Part shown: piece by piece, positions 55,397 to 63,686 of the stretch | Numbering within the stretch: position 1 is the stretch's first letter | Layout of the letters: each line of letters starts with the position of its first letter | Source of the DNA: Trueperaceae bacterium | GTDB taxonomy: Bacteria; Deinococcota; Deinococci; Deinococcales; Trueperaceae | Direction of reading: 5' to 3' | Assembly: GCA_036381595.1 (NCBI GenBank) | Contig: DASVCN010000002.1 | Span: 1-64,000 of the forward strand | Length of the DNA stretch: 64,000 nt | Notes under the pieces: model-generated | Databases searched by the model: none | What the model was told of the DNA's origin: nothing | The model's input: the letters and a program-made list of their open reading frames with translations, nothing else | Made by a program: the position numbers and the translations under genes

Positions 55397-56731
55397 CTAC
55401 TGCTGTAGCGCCGCGACCTCCTGCTGCATGAGTTGGGCCGTCTCCTGAGCGCTCCGTTCCCCGTCGATGAATTCGCGGACGAGTTCGGAGATCACACGGG
55501 TGCCGTAGAGCGACGACACCAGGGCTCCCTGACCCTGGCTGTAACCCCAGCGGTCGGCGTTCTCCAGTCCCGCAACTATGTCGTTGATGACCTCCTCCTC
55601 GAAGACTTCGGCCAGAGGAGCTCGCGAGGAAACGCCCACGTCCAGCTGCGACCACTGCTCGACGAACTCCCTCGAGCCCGGATCAGGGCCGCGCCGCAGC
55701 GGGAAGGTGCCTTCGGGCGCTATCGACAGGGTGTCGACATACCCTTCGCTCATCGAGTACTCGACGAACTGCTTGGCGGCCTCCAGATCGGCATCGATCG
55801 TTATGCCGTAGTAGCGCATGTCGGCCCAGCCGGCGCCTTCAGGATTCGAAGGACCGGAGATCTGTGACACGATGCCAGTTCGGTCGGCCAGGCTCGCACC
55901 CTCGGTCTCGGCGTTGAAGACGACCGGGACCTCATCGCGTAAACCGGCGAGCTCATCGAGGATGAACGGCGACCAGATGATCATCGCGGCGTCGCCGGCG
56001 AAGTAGAGTTCCCGTGACTGCTGCCAGTAGAGGTTTCCTGGCGGGCTGGCCTCCACCAGATCCTTGTAGAACTCCAGGGTCTCGACCATCGCTTCGCTGT
56101 CCAGGGTGACATTGCCCTCTTCGTCCACCAGACGGACGCCGTTGGCCAGGGCGATGTGCTCGAAGACCTGCATCATGTAGTCCTCGTTGGGATCGGTGGC
56201 GGCGACGAAACCGTACATCTCGGGTGGATCGTGCAGCACGTCTATCGCCTCGCGGATCGCCTCGTAACTGGTGGGCGGCTCCAGGCCGTGTTCTTCGAAA
56301 AGATCGGCCCGATAGAGCAGCAACTGGGTCCAGCCGCTGTGGGGAACAGCCGCGTATCCGCCCTGGAATGCGACCAGGTCGAGGGAGCCCTCTACGAAGG
56401 TATCCTCGCCCAGATCGAGGACGACATCGGTGGCGGCGAAGGTATCGAGTATGCCTTCCTGAGCCCAGCCGATGGTCCGGGAGAGGGGGTGGAAGATGAC
56501 GTCGGGCAACTCTCCCGCCGCGAAGGCGGCTGTCGCGCGCTCGCCCATCGCGCTCTCGGTCACAGGCACCACCTCGACGCCGATCCCCGTCTGCGCTTCG
56601 AAATCGGAAGCGATCCGATTCTGGATCTCCAGGCGTTCCGGCTGCTCCTCGGTCGTCCACAGGGTTATCTGCTGCGCCTGTGCGAGGCCGAATAGCAGGA
56701 GTAGTAGTACCGCGGTTCGGATGGTCTTCAT
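55397..56731 (-). CDS. Extracellular solute-binding protein (family 1, sugar)
   Basis: 444 residues with a Sec signal peptide (MKTIRTAVLLLLLFGLAQA, cleavage before QQITLWT); no lipobox Cys. The mature chain starts with a beta-strand-turn typical of MalE-like proteins (ITLWTTEEQPERLEIQNRIASDFEAQTGI), and has PDVIFHPLSRTIGWAQEG and YMMQVFEHIALANGVRLVDEEGN. Captures a sugar for the permease pair encoded directly downstream. Second gene of the operon after lacI, 38 bases from it. Substrate cannot be read. Confidence 0.93.
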   Translation of the reverse strand: MKTIRTAVLLLLLFGLAQAQQITLWTTEEQPERLEIQNRIASDFEAQTGIGVEVVPVTESAMGERATAAFAAGELPDVIFHPLSRTIGWAQEGILDTFAATDVVLDLGEDTFVEGSLDLVAFQGGYAAVPHSGWTQLLLYRADLFEEHGLEPPTSYEAIREAIDVLHDPPEMYGFVAATDPNEDYMMQVFEHIALANGVRLVDEEGNVTLDSEAMVETLEFYKDLVEASPPGNLYWQQSRELYFAGDAAMIIWSPFILDELAGLRDEVPVVFNAETEGASLADRTGIVSQISGPSNPEGAGWADMRYYGITIDADLEAAKQFVEYSMSEGYVDTLSIAPEGTFPLRRGPDPGSREFVEQWSQLDVGVSSRAPLAEVFEEEVINDIVAGLENADRWGYSQGQGALVSSLYGTRVISELVREFIDGERSAQETAQLMQQEVAALQQ

Positions 56732-56769
56732 TCTGCTGCCTCCTTGAGTGCTCGGTCGCTCACGGATCG

Positions 56770-57810
56770 TTATCTGACTCTTACGCTCGGATTCGTCTCA
56801 CCTCCCTGGGAACGGGCCAACCCCCGACTGGACTCGCGTTCGATCAGGCGGGGAGCGACGACGATGCGCTGGACCTCGTCTTCACCCGCCAGAGCAGCTA
56901 ATACTCGCCTGGCCGCCTCGCGGCCCATGGTTCGCGCCGGTTGGCGTACGGTCGTGAGCGGCGGGTCGAGGTAAGCCGACCAGGGGAGGTCGTCGAACCC
57001 CACCACCGCCAGGTCCGCCGGTATGGACAGGCCGCGCTCGCGAGCGGCTCGATAGACACCGACTGCCACCCTGTCGTTGGTGCAGACGACGGCAGTGGCC
57101 GAGACTGTGCCGAAGATCCTCTGCGCCGCTTCGCGTCCACTCTCCTCTCTGGAGTCGCTCTCCACGAGCGCGGCGGGCTGGAGGCCGCGATCCCCCACCA
57201 GCTCGATGAAGCTCTGCCGTCGCTCTACCCCGTCGCGTCTTATCCCGGCGATGTGAGCGATCCGGGTGTGGCCGAGAGCCACCAGGTGATCGACGGAGGC
57301 CGCAACGCCAGCACGGTTGTCGATGGCAAGGGTCGTGAAATCATCGGCGTCGGTTGGCAGCTCACGTTGGACGAGGACGGTGGCGGGGCCACCTCGTAGA
57401 AGCGCCTCCAGCCGCCTCGGCTCGAGTTGGCTTCCGATGAGGACGAGGGCGTCCACCTGGCGGGCGAGTAGCAGTTCGAGTGCAGCGGCTTCCTGCTCGA
57501 GGCTGCGGTTGTCGGTCACCATCATGTAGTGCATGCCAAGAGGTTCGAGCACGTCCTCGATCCCCCGGGCCATCTGCGCGTAGAGTGGGCCGATGACGTC
57601 CGGGATTAGCACCCCGATAACGCCGGTCCTGCCGGTTACGAGCCCACGCGCCAGGTCATTGCGGCGGTAGTTCAGTTCAGCCACTGCCCGCTCGACCGCG
57701 GCTCTCGCCGCCTCCGAAGCTCTGCCACCGTTGAGGACTCTCGAAACGGTGGCTGTCGAGACGCCCGCAGCGTTGGCTACATCCAGAATTGTCGCGCTCC
57801 GCTTGGCCAC
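56770..57810 (-). CDS. LacI-family transcriptional regulator
   Basis: 346 residues. N-terminal LacI helix-turn-helix and hinge (TILDVANAAGVSTATVSRVLNGGR, ~7-30), then the periplasmic-binding-like effector domain with VIGVLIPDVIGPLYAQMARGIED, GFDDLPWSAYLDPPLTTVRQP. The GTG start has AGGGG 4 bases upstream. It is the first gene of the carbohydrate operon and probably represses it, as a perfect 12-bp palindrome lies 58 bases upstream. The inducer is probably the sugar imported by the transporter. Confidence 0.94.
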   Translation of the reverse strand: MAKRSATILDVANAAGVSTATVSRVLNGGRASEAARAAVERAVAELNYRRNDLARGLVTGRTGVIGVLIPDVIGPLYAQMARGIEDVLEPLGMHYMMVTDNRSLEQEAAALELLLARQVDALVLIGSQLEPRRLEALLRGGPATVLVQRELPTDADDFTTLAIDNRAGVAASVDHLVALGHTRIAHIAGIRRDGVERRQSFIELVGDRGLQPAALVESDSREESGREAAQRIFGTVSATAVVCTNDRVAVGVYRAARERGLSIPADLAVVGFDDLPWSAYLDPPLTTVRQPARTMGREAARRVLAALAGEDEVQRIVVAPRLIERESSRGLARSQGGETNPSVRVR

Positions 57811-57867
57811 TCGCCCCTGCTCTCGCTATCAGGATCCAAAGCGCCTGCGTTCTTGCCCGGATGGCAC

Positions 57868-57879
57868 GTAAACGTTTAC
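57868..57879. promoter_or_regulatory. LacI-type operator
   Basis: GTAAACGTTTAC is a perfect 12-bp palindrome with the central CG of LacI/GalR-family operators. Its position 58 bases upstream of lacI suggests control of the whole lacI-to-GH4 operon. I found no second copy before the solute-binding protein gene. Confidence 0.82.
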
Positions 57880-57954
57880 AGCCTGTTGGTGGATACAGTG
57901 TGGAGCATCGCCCGCCTTCGAGTCAAGGGGCACCGGAGGCTCCACGTGCAGCAC

Positions 57955-58036
57955 TAGAATAGGCCGCCTCAGTTCCGAGGCGGACTTCGAGGCGATAGCC
58001 GAGTTCCTCGGCCGCTACCCCGCCGAGCCCGACTAA
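57955..58036 (+). pseudogene. Fragment resembling the start of a GNAT acetyltransferase
   Basis: A frame ending in TAA at 58034 encodes TRIGRLSSEADFEAIAEFLG then RYPAEPD, which resembles the first ~27 residues of GNAT N-acetyltransferases (strand then the helix beginning 'EADFEAI'). There is no proper start codon and nothing of the rest of the fold. It looks like a remnant of a lost gene. It is too short to be certain. Confidence 0.35.
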
Positions 58037-58041
58037 GCAGC

Positions 58042-59022
58042 CTAGAACGGTTCAGGGCAAGGTATCGGTGCGGGCTCGAGACTAGCCATGAACTGCTCGT
58101 GGATCGCTTCCAGTTCATCGGTCAGGGTGGCGAGCTCGGGATCCGCGGGATCTCCCTCGGCTATCCGTTCTGCCAGCTCATCGAGACGTCGGCTCAGCTC
58201 ATCGCGCCGATCGGCGTTCGACTGAGCCCTCCGGAGATGGTCGAGGGAGAACCACTCCTCTCCGAGCGAGTCGTGACCCCTGACATTCCAGATCCTCATC
58301 CGGAAGCTCTCCTGCATCACGCCGTTCTCGTCGGGCTGGTAAACCGTCATGCCGCGAAGGCTCGGTCCTATATCGGTCGAGATGATGCCGTCTTGCACCG
58401 CGAGGAGGGTGCCCTGTTCCGTATGGATGACCTGACCGAGCCACACTCCGTCGGTGGCGAAGATCATCCCCACCTCGTCGATCGCCGGCACGCTGTCCAG
58501 GAGCTGGAAACCGTCGTAGTCGACCGTTACCTGCTCCCCGCTGAGTACCCCGTAGTCGACATGGCCGTCGTAACTCATCATCGACGACTCGACCCCCTCG
58601 AACAGCGCACCCGGATCGTTCAGGAACCCATCCAGCAACTCTTGCAGCTGCCCATCGGCCATCGGAGTCTGGGTGACCTCTCCGCTGTACGAGTCCCAGC
58701 TCGTGACGGTGCCACCCTCGAACACCGAGTCGAAGACCAGCTCGGAGTCGAAGCAGCTGCGGACTCGCATCGCTTGCCGGGTCCAGTCGAACGCCACGGA
58801 CTGCAGCATGGCGGGCGACCCTTCGGTGAACTGGCGCGTAGAGATGTTCATCGACATCGCGGCGGGCAGCTCTATCTCCTCTCCCGCGAAGAGGATCTCG
58901 GCGCTCGACTCGAACAACTCGATCGCGCGGGGATGGGTCTGAGCGAAACCGAACGGCGTCAGGAGAGCAAGGAGGGTAACGGTGCGCATGACGTGGGATG
59001 GTCGGCTCATGTCGTCGACCAT
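58042..59022 (-). CDS. Uncharacterised secreted protein
   Basis: Up to 326 residues. A signal peptide begins at Met12 (MRTVTLLALLTPFGFAQ), so the true start may be Met12 (58989) or Met5 rather than Met1. The mature chain is acidic and beta-rich up to ~250 (AMSMNISTRQFTEGSPAMLQSVAFDW; DGVWLGQVIHTEQGTLLAVQDG), resembling LolA/LolB-like lipid-binding beta sheets, with a charged helical tail (~265-315). A Cys near the end (PIPCPEPF) and one at ~94 could pair. I do not recognise a defined family. Confidence 0.7.
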   Translation of the reverse strand: MVDDMSRPSHVMRTVTLLALLTPFGFAQTHPRAIELFESSAEILFAGEEIELPAAMSMNISTRQFTEGSPAMLQSVAFDWTRQAMRVRSCFDSELVFDSVFEGGTVTSWDSYSGEVTQTPMADGQLQELLDGFLNDPGALFEGVESSMMSYDGHVDYGVLSGEQVTVDYDGFQLLDSVPAIDEVGMIFATDGVWLGQVIHTEQGTLLAVQDGIISTDIGPSLRGMTVYQPDENGVMQESFRMRIWNVRGHDSLGEEWFSLDHLRRAQSNADRRDELSRRLDELAERIAEGDPADPELATLTDELEAIHEQFMASLEPAPIPCPEPF

Positions 59023-59119
59023 CTCAGACGGCTTGTCACAGAACTCTTAGCCTGCTAACTCCGGGAGCGGGGGCGAACAGGTACAACCGGCCGCCTGGCC
59101 CACGATCGGCCGACACACT

Positions 59120-59797
59120 TCAGGCGAGGGGAGTCACGAAACTGGGATCGTCGTTACGGGTGTTGTTCACCGCCGGCGACACGGGATAGAGCTCGATGTC
59201 GTCCAGAGGAGCCTTGGCCAGGACCTCCTTCAGGGCCGTTTCGGGATCGTCGCCCGACAGCCAGGTGTCGAACTCCTCCTTGGCGACCATGACCGGCATC
59301 CGGTTGTGCAGCTCTTCCACCGGTCCCGCGGAGGCGGTCGTGAGGATCGTGCAGGAGACGAGCCGCTCGCCGCTCTCCCTGTCCCGCCAGATGTCCATCA
59401 GACCTGCGAACGCCAGCGGTTCCCCGCTCTTCTTGCGGATGTGATACGGGGTCTTGCTGCTGCCCTCACGCTTCCACTCGTAGAAACCGCTGGCGGGGAT
59501 CAGCACCCGTCCTCGTCTGAAGGCGTTCCGGAAAGTCGGCTTCGACCCGGCCTCCTCGCTGCGCGCGTTGAACGTCGAGGCCTTCCACTCCCCGGGGCTC
59601 TTCACCCATCCCGGTATGAGTCCCCAGCGCGCGTTCCCTGCCGATCGTTCGCCTTCACGGTTGCGGAAGACCATCGGGACGAGTTGGGTGGGCGCGACGT
59701 TGTAGCGCGGTTCGACGGAGAAATCCTCGGGGTTGACAACGTCGAACAGCGACTGCAGGTCTCCCGCCGTATGGCTTATCGCGTATCGTCCGCACAT
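59120..59797 (-). CDS. yedK: SRAP-domain abasic-site protein (YedK/HMCES)
   Basis: 225 residues from the ATG giving MCGRY; the longer frame upstream has no homology. After removal of Met1 the catalytic Cys2 is at the N terminus. Other active-site residues are visible: FNARSE (Asn), SGFYEWKR (Glu), and HNRMPV (His). These proteins form a thiazolidine link with abasic sites in single-stranded DNA and shield them. TATACT (59804-59809) lies 6 bases upstream, so the mRNA is leaderless. The neighbours are unrelated and divergent or distant. Confidence 0.95.
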   Translation of the reverse strand: MCGRYAISHTAGDLQSLFDVVNPEDFSVEPRYNVAPTQLVPMVFRNREGERSAGNARWGLIPGWVKSPGEWKASTFNARSEEAGSKPTFRNAFRRGRVLIPASGFYEWKREGSSKTPYHIRKKSGEPLAFAGLMDIWRDRESGERLVSCTILTTASAGPVEELHNRMPVMVAKEEFDTWLSGDDPETALKEVLAKAPLDDIELYPVSPAVNNTRNDDPSFVTPLA

Positions 59798-59860
59798 GAG
59801 CCGAGTATAGGACTGAGGCCGCGCGCCGGCCGTCGTGGAGCGGTGAGCTACCATCGCGTC

Positions 59861-60853
59861 ATGACTCACGCAGCCTCCGATTACCGGACGATAGGCCGCA
59901 CCGGGGTGAAGGTCTCGCCCCTCTGCCTGGGCACCATGACCTTCGGCGACAAGGCCGATGAAGCCGAGTCGGCCGCTATGTACCGCGCCTGTCGTGAGCG
60001 CGGCATCAACTTCTTCGATACAGCGGACGTCTATGCGGCCGGCAGGTCGGAGGAGATCCTGGGCAGGTTGATCGAGGGCGAACGGGATGAGATCGTCCTG
60101 ACCAGCAAGGTGTTCGGGCGCACGGGCGACGACGTGAATGCCGCTGGGCTCTCCCGGCGCCACATCATCCGGGCCGTCGAGGCCAGCCTCCGTCGCCTCA
60201 AGACCGACCGGATCGACTTCTACTTCCTGCACCAGTTCGACACTTCAGTGGACATGGAGGAGCCGCTGCGCGCGCTGGACGATCTCGTGCGTCGTGGGCT
60301 CATCCTCTACCCGGCGGTGAGCAACTGGTCAGCCTGGCAGATCGCCAAGGCACTGGGCATCGCCACGCGAGAGGGCTTGGCACGTTTCGAGCTCATCCAG
60401 CCGATGTACAACCTCGTCAAGCGACAGGCAGAGGTCGAGATCCTTCCGCTGGCGATCGCCGAGAGGCTCGGCGTCATCCCTTACAGCCCGCTCGCCGCCG
60501 GGCTCCTCACGGGTCGCTACAGCCGCGATGGGATGCAGGCGGAGGGCCGTCTGACGGAGAACCGCATGTACGCCAGCCGCTACCGCGACGCCGAGTATTA
60601 CCGGGTGGCAGAGCGGCTCGTCGATTACGCAGACGCGCAAGGCGTACACCCTGCCACGCTGGCCGTCGCCTGGGCAGGGTCCCATCCGGGCGTTACCGCC
60701 CCGATAATCGGGGCTCGGAGCGTCGAACAACTCGAGCCTTCGCTCGCGGCCCTCGAGTTCGTGATGACAGACGAGGTCCGGCGCGAGGTCTCGGCCCTCT
60801 CCCCAGCCCCTCCACCCGCTACCGACCGGAGCGAGGAGCGCGTCCGGGGATAG
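59861..60853 (+). CDS. Aldo/keto reductase
   Basis: 330 residues from the ATG at 59861, placed by a TACCAT element (59849-59854) 6 bases upstream. The (beta/alpha)8 barrel has the catalytic tetrad: Asp in FFDTADVY, Tyr in the same motif, Lys in LTSKVFG and His in FLHQFD. Reduces aldehydes or ketones with NADPH; the YghZ/Tas-like pattern RTGVKVSPLCLGTMTFGDKADE suggests the larger AKR subgroups. It is divergent from yedK and convergent with wrbA across a strong hairpin. Confidence 0.93.
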   Translation: MTHAASDYRTIGRTGVKVSPLCLGTMTFGDKADEAESAAMYRACRERGINFFDTADVYAAGRSEEILGRLIEGERDEIVLTSKVFGRTGDDVNAAGLSRRHIIRAVEASLRRLKTDRIDFYFLHQFDTSVDMEEPLRALDDLVRRGLILYPAVSNWSAWQIAKALGIATREGLARFELIQPMYNLVKRQAEVEILPLAIAERLGVIPYSPLAAGLLTGRYSRDGMQAEGRLTENRMYASRYRDAEYYRVAERLVDYADAQGVHPATLAVAWAGSHPGVTAPIIGARSVEQLEPSLAALEFVMTDEVRREVSALSPAPPPATDRSEERVRG

Positions 60854-60875
60854 CAGGACCTCGGACCCAAGAGAA

Positions 60876-60909
60876 GGGGACGGGTCGCGCAGCAGCGCTC
60901 CCCGTCCCC
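60876..60909. terminator. Bidirectional terminator between aldo/keto reductase and wrbA
   Basis: A perfect 9-bp stem GGGGACGGG / CCCGTCCCC with a nested 4-bp GCGC / GCGC stem inside the 16-base loop. It is the strongest hairpin in the window by base pairs, placed between two convergent genes. No T tract on either side. Confidence 0.6.
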
Positions 60910-60928
60910 TCGTGGCCTCCGCCTCGCC

Positions 60929-61552
60929 TCATGCAGCTTGGCGGTCGATCCTGGCCTCGCTGCGAAGGCTCGCCGCCACCTCGAGCAACCGGTTGGTCTG
61001 GTGGATTATCGCCTTGCGGTCCTCGTCGGTGATCCCCTTGCCAGCGGTGACGCTCGTGCCGTACGGGTTGCCGCCGCTGGCGAAGACGCTCTCGTCGGTA
61101 TATCCCGGGGGCACCAGCACCGCGCCCCAGTGCATGAAGGTGGTGTAGAGGCTTAGGAGGGTGGTTTCCTGGCCACCGTGGGGGTTCATCGCGCTGGTCA
61201 TCGCCGACACCGCCTTGTTGGCGAGCTTGCCCTCCTGCCAGAGCGGGCCGAGCGTGTCGATGAAGGCACGCATCTGGCTTGCGGGCACTCCGTAACGGGT
61301 CGGAGAGCTGAACAGGTAGGCGTCGGCCCAGATCATGTCGTCGGTGGTCACCTGAGGCACGTCGGCGGTTCGTTTCTCCTGCGCCAGCCAGCCCTCCTGG
61401 CCTTCCACGACCTGCCTGGGGGCCGTCTCGGGCGTCTTCCTCAAACGCACGGCCGCGCCGGCTTCTTCGGCAGCATCGGCCGCGATCTTGGCCATGTCGT
61501 AGTTGGTCCCGTACGTGCTGTAGTAGATGACAGCCAGTTTCGTCTTGCTCAT
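60929..61552 (-). CDS. wrbA: NAD(P)H:quinone oxidoreductase, WrbA family
   Basis: 207 residues. FMN-binding flavodoxin fold: [19 protein letters not shown] (9-27), [24 protein letters not shown] (~82-105), and the C-terminal [14 protein letters not shown] segment of WrbA proteins. Reduces quinones by two electrons, avoiding semiquinones. AAGGAGG lies 6 bases upstream of the ATG. It is the last gene of the HxlR-controlled doxX-dioxygenase-wrbA operon, 47 bases after the dioxygenase. Confidence 0.95.
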   Translation of the reverse strand: MSKTKLAVIYYSTYGTNYDMAKIAADAAEEAGAAVRLRKTPETAPRQVVEGQEGWLAQEKRTADVPQVTTDDMIWADAYLFSSPTRYGVPASQMRAFIDTLGPLWQEGKLANKAVSAMTSAMNPHGGQETTLLSLYTTFMHWGAVLVPPGYTDESVFASGGNPYGTSVTAGKGITDEDRKAIIHQTNRLLEVAASLRSEARIDRQAA

Positions 61553-61599
61553 GATCTTCCTCCTTGGGGTCTGCTCGCGTGGTCTAGCCGATGGGCGGT

Positions 61600-62547
61600 C
61601 TAGTCGATGGGCGGGAGGTTCGCGACGATGCGATCTCGTCGAGGCTCCAGGAAGGGCGGGAGCACCACCGTCTCGCCCAGAGCCTCCGGGTCTTCATCGA
61701 CGGCGAACCCGGGTCCATCGGTCGCGATCTCGAACAGGATGCCGTTCGGCTCGCGAAAGTAGAGACTGCGGAACCAGTAGCGATCCACCTGACCGCTGTT
61801 GGGAACGCCGGCCCGGTCGAGGCGCTCGAGCCACTCGTCGTAGTCATCATCGGGGACTCGGAAGGCGACGTGATGAACCCCTCCTGCCCCCGGTCGCCCG
61901 GGCGCCAGGGCCGGGCGCACCTCGACGTGCAACTCGGCGCCCGCTCCGCCCCTGCCCATCTCGAACACGTGAACCGTCTCGTCCGCCGATTCCGGGCTCG
62001 GATAACTGCGGGACCGGCGCATCCCCAGCAGGCGGGTGAGCACTAGATCGGTGGGTTCGAGTTCCGGCACGGTGATGGTTATAGGCCCGAGCCCGCGGAT
62101 CTGATGTCGGGCAGGCACCAGACTGCGCTCCCATGGGACCGAATCGAAATCGGACCCGCTGGCGTCGACGATGGCGAGCCTCTGCCCCTCCGGATCCTCG
62201 AAATCCAGGGTGAGCCGGCCGTCGCGGAGGACGGGCTCGGCCGTAGCGGCGAGACCGTCTAGGCGCTGGCGCCACCAATCGACCGATTCCGGCCCTTCTA
62301 CCATCAGGCCGGTTCTGCTGATGCTGCGGTTCCCCCGGCGTTCCGGGGGAACTCTCCAATCGAAGAAGGTTATGTCGGTCCCGGGAGTACCGGCTCCATC
62401 GGCGTAGAAGAGGTGGTAGGCGCTCACGTCGTCCTGGTTGACGCTGCGCTTGACAAGCCTCAGGCCGAGGGTCTCGGTGTAGAAGCGGTGGTTGTCACGC
62501 ACTTGGGCGGTGACGGCCGTGAGGTGATGGAAGCCGGTGAGTTCCAT
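61600..62547 (-). CDS. Ring-cleaving dioxygenase, MhqO/MhqA-like (VOC superfamily)
   Basis: 315 residues from the ATG at 62547; the frame continues upstream inside doxX. Two VOC halves: [35 protein letters not shown] (6-40) and [20 protein letters not shown] (~225), the His of each serving as metal ligands with a Glu in [13 protein letters not shown]. The size and [17 protein letters not shown] motif are of the hydroquinone-specific MhqA/E/O type. Opens aromatic rings of quinone derivatives. The gene starts 14 bases after doxX. Confidence 0.92.
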   Translation of the reverse strand: MELTGFHHLTAVTAQVRDNHRFYTETLGLRLVKRSVNQDDVSAYHLFYADGAGTPGTDITFFDWRVPPERRGNRSISRTGLMVEGPESVDWWRQRLDGLAATAEPVLRDGRLTLDFEDPEGQRLAIVDASGSDFDSVPWERSLVPARHQIRGLGPITITVPELEPTDLVLTRLLGMRRSRSYPSPESADETVHVFEMGRGGAGAELHVEVRPALAPGRPGAGGVHHVAFRVPDDDYDEWLERLDRAGVPNSGQVDRYWFRSLYFREPNGILFEIATDGPGFAVDEDPEALGETVVLPPFLEPRRDRIVANLPPID

Positions 62548-62561
62548 GGGAACGATCCGCC

Positions 62562-63074
62562 CTACGCCTCGTTCGTCGCCGTGGCGGTCTGCGTCGCGGC
62601 GCGCCGGCTGGCCACGAGATAGATAGCGCTCCCAAGCGCGGCGAGAGCCGCTACCAGGGTGATGGAGCCGGGGACGGCGATCCCGAGCAGCGCGTCGAGC
62701 GAGTAGGCGCCGGGACCGGCCAGGATCAGGGTCAAGGCCCCAGCGGAGAAGACCAGTGGCAGCTCGTATCCGCCGTTGGTGTTCCACAAGCCGTTCTGCA
62801 GGTGTACGAGCAGAGTGGCGACTAGCATCGCTGCGATGACTGCGATCCCGCCGATAGGGGTCAGCAGACCGAGCGTGAGGAACAGTCCGCCGAAGAACTC
62901 CGACGCGCCCGCGGCGAACGCCCACAACGGAGCGGGCTTCAGATTCATGCTGCCGAGCCACCCCGCAGTACCTGCGAGGCCGTGACCTCCGAACCAGCCG
63001 AAGAGCTTCTGCGCCCCGTGTCCCACGAAGAGCAATCCGATGACTACCCGGAGCACTAGCAGTGCTATATCCAT
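62562..63074 (-). CDS. DoxX-family membrane protein
   Basis: 170 residues from the ATG at 63074 (GGGAG upstream). Four membrane segments with the DoxX signature VLRVVIGLLFVGHGAQKLFGWFGGHG (7-32) and EFFGGLFLTLGLLTPIGGIAVI (~59). In Bacillus the DoxX proteins CatD and MhqP are encoded beside ring-cleaving dioxygenases and under quinone-responsive repressors, as here. First gene of the operon. A near-consensus promoter lies in the intergenic region. Confidence 0.92.
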   Translation of the reverse strand: MDIALLVLRVVIGLLFVGHGAQKLFGWFGGHGLAGTAGWLGSMNLKPAPLWAFAAGASEFFGGLFLTLGLLTPIGGIAVIAAMLVATLLVHLQNGLWNTNGGYELPLVFSAGALTLILAGPGAYSLDALLGIAVPGSITLVAALAALGSAIYLVASRRAATQTATATNEA

Positions 63075-63126
63075 GTTCGATCTCCCTTTACCTGATGTCC
63101 GGAGCAAGCTGCCGCTTACTTCCGAT

Positions 63127-63141
63127 AAGTGACTATACAGA
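63127..63141 (+). promoter_or_regulatory. HxlR operator repeat 1
   Basis: AAGTGACTATACAGA, a direct repeat of the site at 63159 (14 of 15 bases identical), 32 bases apart (about three helical turns). It covers the -10 element of the doxX promoter. Confidence 0.7.
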
Positions 63142-63160
63142 CTGCGCTTACGAATGTCAA
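63132..63160 (-). promoter_or_regulatory. doxX operon promoter
   Basis: Minus strand TTGACA (63155-63160), 17 bases, then TATAGT (63132-63137), a near-perfect sigma70 promoter. It drives doxX, the dioxygenase and wrbA. It is overlapped by both operator repeats, so a bound repressor would block it. Confidence 0.85.
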
Positions 63161-63173
63161 GTTACTATACAGA
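63159..63173 (+). promoter_or_regulatory. HxlR operator repeat 2
   Basis: AAGTTACTATACAGA, the second copy. It overlaps the -35 element of the doxX promoter and lies where the -35 region of the hxlR gene should be, so one bound repressor could silence both directions. Confidence 0.7.
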
Positions 63174-63200
63174 ACGGCTCGGCGTGCTAGGCTGTCGACC

Positions 63201-63605
63201 ATGAAGGAGATGGCGAACGTATGTCCGCGCTACCACCACGCGGTCGAACTCCTGGGCCGGCGCTGGACCGGGGCGATAGTCGTTCTGCTGCTCCAGGGTG
63301 TTTCCCGGTTCAACGAACTGGCGGCCAGGATCCCCGAGATGAGTGACCGGATGCTCTCCGAGCGCCTCAAGGAGCTCGAGGCGGAAGGTATCGTCGAACG
63401 CAGCGTCAAACCTGAGACTCCGGTACGCGTCGAGTACAGCCTGACGGAAAAGGGCAAGGCGTTGCAGTCGGCGGTTAGCGCAATCTCGGCGTGGGCCGAG
63501 AACTGGCTGCCGGATCCCGAGCAGGAGACGACCGAGATCGGTCGGGGGCGCCAGCTTCGCCAGGACAGCGCGCCCGACGGCAAGCTGCCGGATCCGCTGG
63601 CCTGA
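63201..63605 (+). CDS. HxlR/DUF24-family redox-type regulator
   Basis: 134 residues from the ATG at 63201, set by TAGGCT (63188-63193) 7 bases upstream; the longer frame has no homology. The winged helix (PRYHHAVELLGRRWTGAIVVLLLQGVSRFNELAARIPEMSDRMLSERLKELEAEGIVERS) is typical. Cys8 in NVCPRYHHAVELLGRRW matches the single N-terminal redox Cys of YodB and CatR, which sense quinones and diamide. Likely represses itself and the divergent doxX operon. The Asp/Glu-rich tail after ~105 is extra. Confidence 0.93.
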   Translation: MKEMANVCPRYHHAVELLGRRWTGAIVVLLLQGVSRFNELAARIPEMSDRMLSERLKELEAEGIVERSVKPETPVRVEYSLTEKGKALQSAVSAISAWAENWLPDPEQETTEIGRGRQLRQDSAPDGKLPDPLA

Positions 63606-63651
63606 GCCAGTACATTCACAGCTGTCACCAACGAGGTGAGTCAGAAGCTTC

Positions 63652-63680
63652 TTCACAATCGGCAACGGACCGCGTACCTT
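63652..63680 (+). promoter_or_regulatory. Candidate promoter of a small RNA
   Basis: TTCACA (63652-63657), 17 bases, then TACCTT (63675-63680). A transcript starting near 63687 would end at the terminator at 63751, about 65 bases long. The -10 is partial. It may instead be part of the 3' untranslated region of hxlR. Confidence 0.35.
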
Positions 63681-63686
63681 AGACAC

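Noticed and set aside
57868-57879. GTAAACGTTTAC as a catabolite-response (CcpA cre) site
   Set aside because: The palindrome fits LacI-family operators in general, but no CcpA/HPr kinase context is visible; the adjacent lacI gene is the simpler explanation.
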